From SIG587 sp045649505 (lineage in GTDB: Bacteria > Bacillota > Clostridia > Oscillospirales > Acutalibacteraceae): a stretch of 35,549 bases of DNA. Made by a program: the position numbers and the translations under genes. The notes beneath the pieces were generated by a model that had not been told where the DNA came from, made no database searches, and saw only the letters and a program-made list of their open reading frames with translations. Position 1 is the stretch's first letter. Each line of letters opens with the position of its first letter. The stretch spans positions 1 through 35,549 of the forward strand of contig JAZRQA010000034.1 in assembly GCA_045649505.1 (NCBI GenBank). Direction: 5' to 3'. Shown piece after piece: positions 32,568 to 35,549 of this stretch.

Positions 32568-34684
32568 TTTGATGTTGTCCTTTCGATAATATCATCTTGT
32601 AAATTCTCATTCAATTTAACAAAATAATCAGAAAATCCTGAAACACGCACACGTAAATTTTTATAATCCTCAGGAGTGATTTTAGCATTTTTTAAATCTT
32701 CTTTTGATACATAGGTAAGTTGAAAATGAACACCACCGTTTTTAAAGTAGGTTTCGAGCATATCAACGGTTTTATCAAAATTATCATCGTCTTTAATCAG
32801 TTGCTCATCAATCATAAGGTTAGTAACAGTAGAACCGCAACCAATACCATTAGGATCAATCTTTGCTATAGAATTCAGAAGAGCTGATATGCCGTTTCTA
32901 TCCTTGCCCTCACTTTGTCCCAAACCAAATTTAAGGCTATCTCCTTTATATCTGCCATCAGGAGTTGCTTCCATTTTTTCACCAAACAGTTTAAAATGAA
33001 CATTATATCCCGTAAGGTCGCCGATAAGCCAATGATATCCAAAAAGATTAGTTTTATCCTTTAAGAATTCATAAAGGCTTTGATATAATTTCTGTGCAAC
33101 GTAATTTGAACGCTCCGTATCATTGCCAAAGAAATCTCCCTTGTTTATAATTAGGGTGTGCAAATCTTCATATCCCTGCCAGTTGGCCTGAACTGCCGAT
33201 ATAAGTTCTTTCATTGAAACAATTTTTTCATCAAAGACAAACTGTTTAACGACTATTAAAGAGTCAATAACATTTGCTATACCCATACACATAGGTGAAG
33301 CAATAACTATATCACCTGCGCCTTGTGTTAAACTTTTTGCTTTTTCTATTGTACCTTGAAAGAAAATACTTGAAAGATAACTTATATCCATTGCTCTTTG
33401 TCGGTTAAATTTATCATCGTATTCGTAGGCTATAGTTAAATCAGAAAAAAGTTCTTTTAAGAAAATATTATAGTATTCTTCAAAGGTTTTTACATCTTCT
33501 ATTTTCTTGCTTTTTTTGTGAAAGAGGGTTTCGGTGGAACGTGCAAAATTTATCTTTGAATTACTGCCCGTAATAGCCCCTAAAAACGCCGGCTCATTAC
33601 AACCTACTGTTGTATATGCAACAGCTTTTTCAAAGGGGAATTTACATATCTCGGTATAGCATTTGATTCGTTTTTCGTCATTTTGAAATGCAATTCTCTT
33701 ATGCGGGTCTTTTCGCTCACAATCAAGTGTATATTTGAATACTTCTTTAGGTGTTTTTTCAGTCCAACGCAGAGTTACTTGCGGTATCCATGTTGGCAAC
33801 TCCAAAAGGCTTTCAAGAATAAGCTTCGATAAATCGCAAAAACCGTCACTGCCGTCAGGTAAATATCCGCCAATGCAAAAATGAGATTCTGATCCCCTTG
33901 TAAAAGTAGGTGATGTTATCGGCGTTGCCGCCTGAAGCATCAAAAACAATTCTTGCAGATATTCTTTTGCTTGCTCTCTTGTAATTACTCCGTTTTTAAT
34001 ATCATTTTCATAAAAAGGTCTTAAATATCTATCAAGTGTGCCAACGCTGTCAGGGTCAGCAGAAAAACAAACATATATCGTAAGCACAGCTTCATAAAAT
34101 GATGTCGGCTTATTTTCAGGAACATTTTTAAGAGCTTTTGATAATGTTACAAGATTGTTTTTATATTCTGTGTTATCGACTGCTTTTGAAAGCTCTAATG
34201 CTTTATCAGAGCATTTATGTGCCCATATAATAAATGTATTGGCAACATTTTTTAATGCATTTAAAAATTCGATTTCCTCTAATTCGATATGCACTTTTAA
34301 GGATTCGTCAATCTCTCCGATTATCCCACGAATACCCTTTTCTAAAACTTTTTTATAATCGGCGGTTGCGTGTTGCCATTCAAAAGTCGAAAGATTATCA
34401 ATACTTTTTAGATAAAATTTATCTTTTAATTCTTCAAAATGTTTGTGACCGTTTCTGCTAAAAGCATCACCTACAACAGAACCGTCACATTTAAAAAAAC
34501 CTGTCATTTTTGAATATTCGGTTAAAACGGGTTCCTGATTTAATATATATTCGCAAAGTCTTTTAGATTCCCTTTGTTGGCGTGTTAGCAATAAATCTTC
34601 TCTATCAAATACTGTTTTTGTGGGTCGAGCATACATTTCGCCCTTTAATGTTAATTTAGTTAATTCTTTTATTCTTTGATTCAT
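32564..34684 (-). CDS. Glycyl radical enzyme of the PFL-like/dehydratase superfamily, substrate unknown
   Basis: A 706-residue oxygen-sensitive radical enzyme. The thiyl-radical cysteine is C362 in TTVGCNEPAF, followed by E364, the single-Cys G-C-x-E signature of lyases and dehydratases, not the Cys-Cys pair of true pyruvate formate-lyase. The radical Gly is G683 in RVSGFSDYF near the C-terminus, with LQDDIIERT after it. Other family blocks: RIAFQNDE, GAGDIVIASPMC and ATPDGRYKGDSL. It is shorter than typical members of about 750-850 residues. ATG 34684 is chosen because AAGGTGG lies 7 bases upstream; an earlier in-frame start at 34708 would add 8 residues and has no better site. First gene of the operon, next to an AraC-type regulator. 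The reaction cannot be named. Confidence 0.93.
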   Translation of the reverse strand: MNQRIKELTKLTLKGEMYARPTKTVFDREDLLLTRQQRESKRLCEYILNQEPVLTEYSKMTGFFKCDGSVVGDAFSRNGHKHFEELKDKFYLKSIDNLSTFEWQHATADYKKVLEKGIRGIIGEIDESLKVHIELEEIEFLNALKNVANTFIIWAHKCSDKALELSKAVDNTEYKNNLVTLSKALKNVPENKPTSFYEAVLTIYVCFSADPDSVGTLDRYLRPFYENDIKNGVITREQAKEYLQELFLMLQAATPITSPTFTRGSESHFCIGGYLPDGSDGFCDLSKLILESLLELPTWIPQVTLRWTEKTPKEVFKYTLDCERKDPHKRIAFQNDEKRIKCYTEICKFPFEKAVAYTTVGCNEPAFLGAITGSNSKINFARSTETLFHKKSKKIEDVKTFEEYYNIFLKELFSDLTIAYEYDDKFNRQRAMDISYLSSIFFQGTIEKAKSLTQGAGDIVIASPMCMGIANVIDSLIVVKQFVFDEKIVSMKELISAVQANWQGYEDLHTLIINKGDFFGNDTERSNYVAQKLYQSLYEFLKDKTNLFGYHWLIGDLTGYNVHFKLFGEKMEATPDGRYKGDSLKFGLGQSEGKDRNGISALLNSIAKIDPNGIGCGSTVTNLMIDEQLIKDDDNFDKTVDMLETYFKNGGVHFQLTYVSKEDLKNAKITPEDYKNLRVRVSGFSDYFVKLNENLQDDIIERTTSK

Positions 34685-34774
34685 TATAAAACCACCTTTC
34701 AAATTCATTTTATACTAATATTTAAAAAAGTAAATGCACTAATTATATATATGTACACTTTTCGGCACAAAATA

Positions 34775-34803
34775 TTGATTTTTATATTCTGTTATGATAA
34801 TAT
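34775..34803 (+). promoter_or_regulatory. Likely promoter of the AraC-type gene in the divergent intergenic region
   Basis: TTGATT (34775-34780), 17 bp, TAATAT (34798-34803), both near consensus. The 134-bp gap (34685-34818) is very A/T rich and should also hold the promoter and operator of the minus-strand operon. Candidate minus -10 sequences (TATAAAAT around 34710) exist, but no clear -35 or repeated operator could be singled out. Confidence 0.4.
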
Positions 34804-34818
34804 AAAGGGGGTGATGTT

Positions 34819-35549
34819 ATGAATGAAGATTTTATAATTACTAAAATAAACAGGGTAATATTTGTAGATAAAAATGAATACAACGAGAAAAAAACTTCTT
34901 TTACCAACAATTTAATCAATAACGAATTGATTTATCATATATCAGGAAAATCGACTATAAGATTTAACGGTCAAACTTTCAAATGCGAAAAGGAAATGAT
35001 TCGTTTTTTGCCTAAATGTGAGGTAAAAGAATATACTGTAGACCGTGAAGAACACGGAGAATGTATTGATATATGTTTTGATGCCAATATTCCGATTTCG
35101 GAAAAAGCATTTGTTCTTAAAATAAAAAACAGTATAATTATTGAAAATTTATTTAAAAAATTATTTTCAGTTTGGGTTTCTAAAAGTGATGGATATTATT
35201 TTGAGTGTTTAGGTTTGCTTTATAAAATATTTGCCGAACTGCAAAAGCAAAATTATATTCCCGAAAGTCAATATAATGCAATAAAACCTGCAATAAATTA
35301 TATAAATGAAAAATTTTTTAACACTAAAATTTCTATGTCATATTTAGCGAGCATCTGCCAAATAAGCGAATCCTACCTAAAAAAACTTTTTATAAAAAAA
35401 TTCGGTGTCCCACCGGTTAAGTATATTATTGGACTTAAAATTAATTACGCTTGCGATTTGCTACGCTCCCAGTTATATACAGTAACGCAAACTGCAAAAA
35501 TTTGCGGATATAACAACACGCATTTTTTCAGCCGACAGTTTAAAAAATA
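34819..35549 (+). CDS. AraC-family transcriptional regulator (3' end outside window)
   Basis: The frame is open from ATG 34819 to the end of the window (243 codons). GGGGGTGAT lies 6-12 bases upstream. The N-terminal part (about residues 1-130) is a cupin-like sensor region with GKSTIRFNGQTFKCEKEM. The C-terminal part has the two helix-turn-helix motifs of AraC/XylS proteins: MSYLASICQISESYLKKLF and TVTQTAKICGYNNTHFFSRQFKK, the second being near the normal end, so few residues are missing. Divergent orientation to the glycyl radical operon suggests it senses the pathway substrate and activates that operon. A/T-rich codon use matches the operon and not the genes before 30000. Confidence 0.93.
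   Translation, partial: MNEDFIITKINRVIFVDKNEYNEKKTSFTNNLINNELIYHISGKSTIRFNGQTFKCEKEMIRFLPKCEVKEYTVDREEHGECIDICFDANIPISEKAFVLKIKNSIIIENLFKKLFSVWVSKSDGYYFECLGLLYKIFAELQKQNYIPESQYNAIKPAINYINEKFFNTKISMSYLASICQISESYLKKLFIKKFGVPPVKYIIGLKINYACDLLRSQLYTVTQTAKICGYNNTHFFSRQFKK

Noticed and set aside
32564..34684. Pyruvate formate-lyase (pflB)
   Set aside because: True PFL has two adjacent active-site cysteines; this protein has the single-Cys G-C-x-E loop, and its activase has extra ferredoxin-type clusters.
30082..34684. Bacterial microcompartment (choline or propanediol type) locus
   Set aside because: No shell protein genes, aldehyde dehydrogenase or alcohol dehydrogenase of those loci occur in the window, and no clear encapsulation tag was seen on the radical enzyme.

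Overview
The window looks like a chromosomal segment from a Gram-positive anaerobe of the class Clostridia, probably an Oscillospiraceae/Ruminococcaceae-type gut bacterium. The reasons are a PolC-type replicase, endonuclease-type MutL, a SepF/YlmH/DivIVA division cluster, a transketolase split into two genes, a lysine riboswitch ahead of an NhaC-type transporter, and AGGAGG ribosome binding sites with TTG/GTG starts. The family placement is an inference from gene style, not a measured phylogeny.

Layout. (1) 1-3311: the 3' part of polC, ending in a terminator. (2) 3404-4740: a membrane-anchored G5/M23 cell-wall peptidase with its own promoter. A bidirectional terminator separates it from two small minus-strand genes of unknown role (4747-5301). 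(3) 5389-8128: rpmH-rnpA-yidD-yidC-khpB, the ribosome/RNase P/membrane-insertase operon. Its usual neighbours dnaA and mnmE/mnmG are absent here. (4) 8149-10111: a lysine riboswitch with a readable terminator/antiterminator switch, controlling an NhaC-family (LysW-like) putative lysine transporter. (5) 10127-10963: a TtcA-like tRNA thiolase. (6) 11059-29982: a nearly gapless 19-kb plus-strand run: miaB, a RicA-like YlbF-family gene, mutS, mutL, miaA, an HlyD-like gene, yggS, sepF, ylmH, divIVA, lspA, rluD, a HAD phosphatase, the two transketolase halves, cvpA-like, pgsA and a ClpE-like unfoldase. It joins tRNA modification, mismatch repair, septum formation, lipoprotein processing and proteostasis. 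(7) 30082-34684, minus strand: a four-gene operon (glycyl radical enzyme, short-chain dehydrogenase, phosphotriesterase-family hydrolase, radical-SAM activase). A divergent AraC-type regulator (34819 to the window end) faces it.

The last region is visibly richer in A+T, uses different codons, and is the accessory-looking part. The operon is translationally coupled and carries intact catalytic residues, and no known substrate can be assigned. It is the best candidate for an undescribed pathway: an AraC-controlled anaerobic catabolic module in which hydrolysis, redox chemistry and radical elimination are coded together. The second unusual feature is that PolC lacks the proofreading exonuclease normally inserted in its PHP domain. 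No tRNA, rRNA, CRISPR array, insertion sequence or prophage gene was seen.
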